In this document: positions 5,073-5,112 of the stretch, piece by piece
How positions within the stretch are numbered: the first letter of the stretch is position 1
Layout of the letters: each line of letters starts with the position of its first letter
From: Pseudoselenomonas ruminantium
GTDB lineage: Bacteria > Bacillota > Negativicutes > Selenomonadales > Selenomonadaceae
Direction: 5' to 3'
DNA length: 5,112 bases
NCBI GenBank assembly: GCA_002373045.1
Contig: DFHU01000076.1
Span: 1 to 5,112 of the forward strand
Notes under the pieces: generated by a model
Database searches by the model: none
Seen by the model: the letters and a program-made list of their open reading frames with translations, nothing else
What the model was told of the DNA's origin: nothing
Made by a program: the position numbers and the translations under genes

Positions 5073-5112
5073 TTGATGAATAATGAGGGGACGAACCGTT
5101 AAGTAGTCGAAA

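Noticed and set aside
5076..5102. Short frame after the YerC-like gene as the next gene
   Set aside because: It closes after eight codons and has no family support. The GAGGGG within it may belong to a gene starting beyond the window, but no start codon follows it here.
1..5112. CRISPR array, tRNA/rRNA genes, insertion sequences or phage attachment sites
   Set aside because: No regularly spaced direct repeats, cloverleaf-like segments, transposase motifs or terminal inverted repeats were seen on either strand.

Overview
The window is a stretch of bacterial chromosome with all real genes on the + strand. It most resembles a Negativicutes genome (Selenomonas/Mitsuokella-like). The reasons are a Clostridia/Negativicutes-style alanyl-tRNA synthetase with a Cys cluster, a remnant of a PTP-like phytase of the type known from Selenomonas ruminantium, a YerC/TrpR-like regulator of Firmicutes type, and G-rich ribosome binding sites. 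The taxonomic call is inference from remembered family features, not from a search.

Layout. (1) 1-134 is the 3' end of a gene whose last residues look like the C-terminus of a GGDEF (diguanylate cyclase) domain; it is closed by a strong intrinsic terminator (151-200). (2) An extended -10 promoter directly behind that terminator drives alaS (291-2918, TTG start, 875 aa), which is complete with aminoacylation, editing and DHHA1 regions. (3) A GC-rich hairpin with only a short T-run follows alaS. About 40 bp later comes an HlyD/EmrA-type membrane fusion protein (3022-4023). It has no obvious promoter of its own and no transporter partner beside it, and it ends at a clear terminator (4033-4070). 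(4) A perfect 9-bp inverted repeat and a perfect TATAAT box precede a broken gene (4203-4626). An intact signal peptide is joined, out of frame, to the last ~100 residues of a PTP-like phytase that still carries the HCx5RT P-loop. About 200 residues of the catalytic domain are missing. (5) A very strong terminator (4643-4687) is followed at once by an extended -10 promoter and a YerC/TrpR-like DNA-binding protein (4770-5072, TTG start). The last 40 bases hold no recognisable gene start.

The genes do not form one pathway. Terminators separate most of them, so this is a series of mostly single-gene units; alaS and the HlyD-like gene may be partly co-transcribed through a leaky terminator. I do not see a previously undescribed multi-gene system. 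The most notable point is the decayed phytase gene, which retains its expression signals and secretion signal. After that come the overlapping RNA structures in the alaS-hlyD gap and the inverted repeat downstream of the HlyD-like gene.
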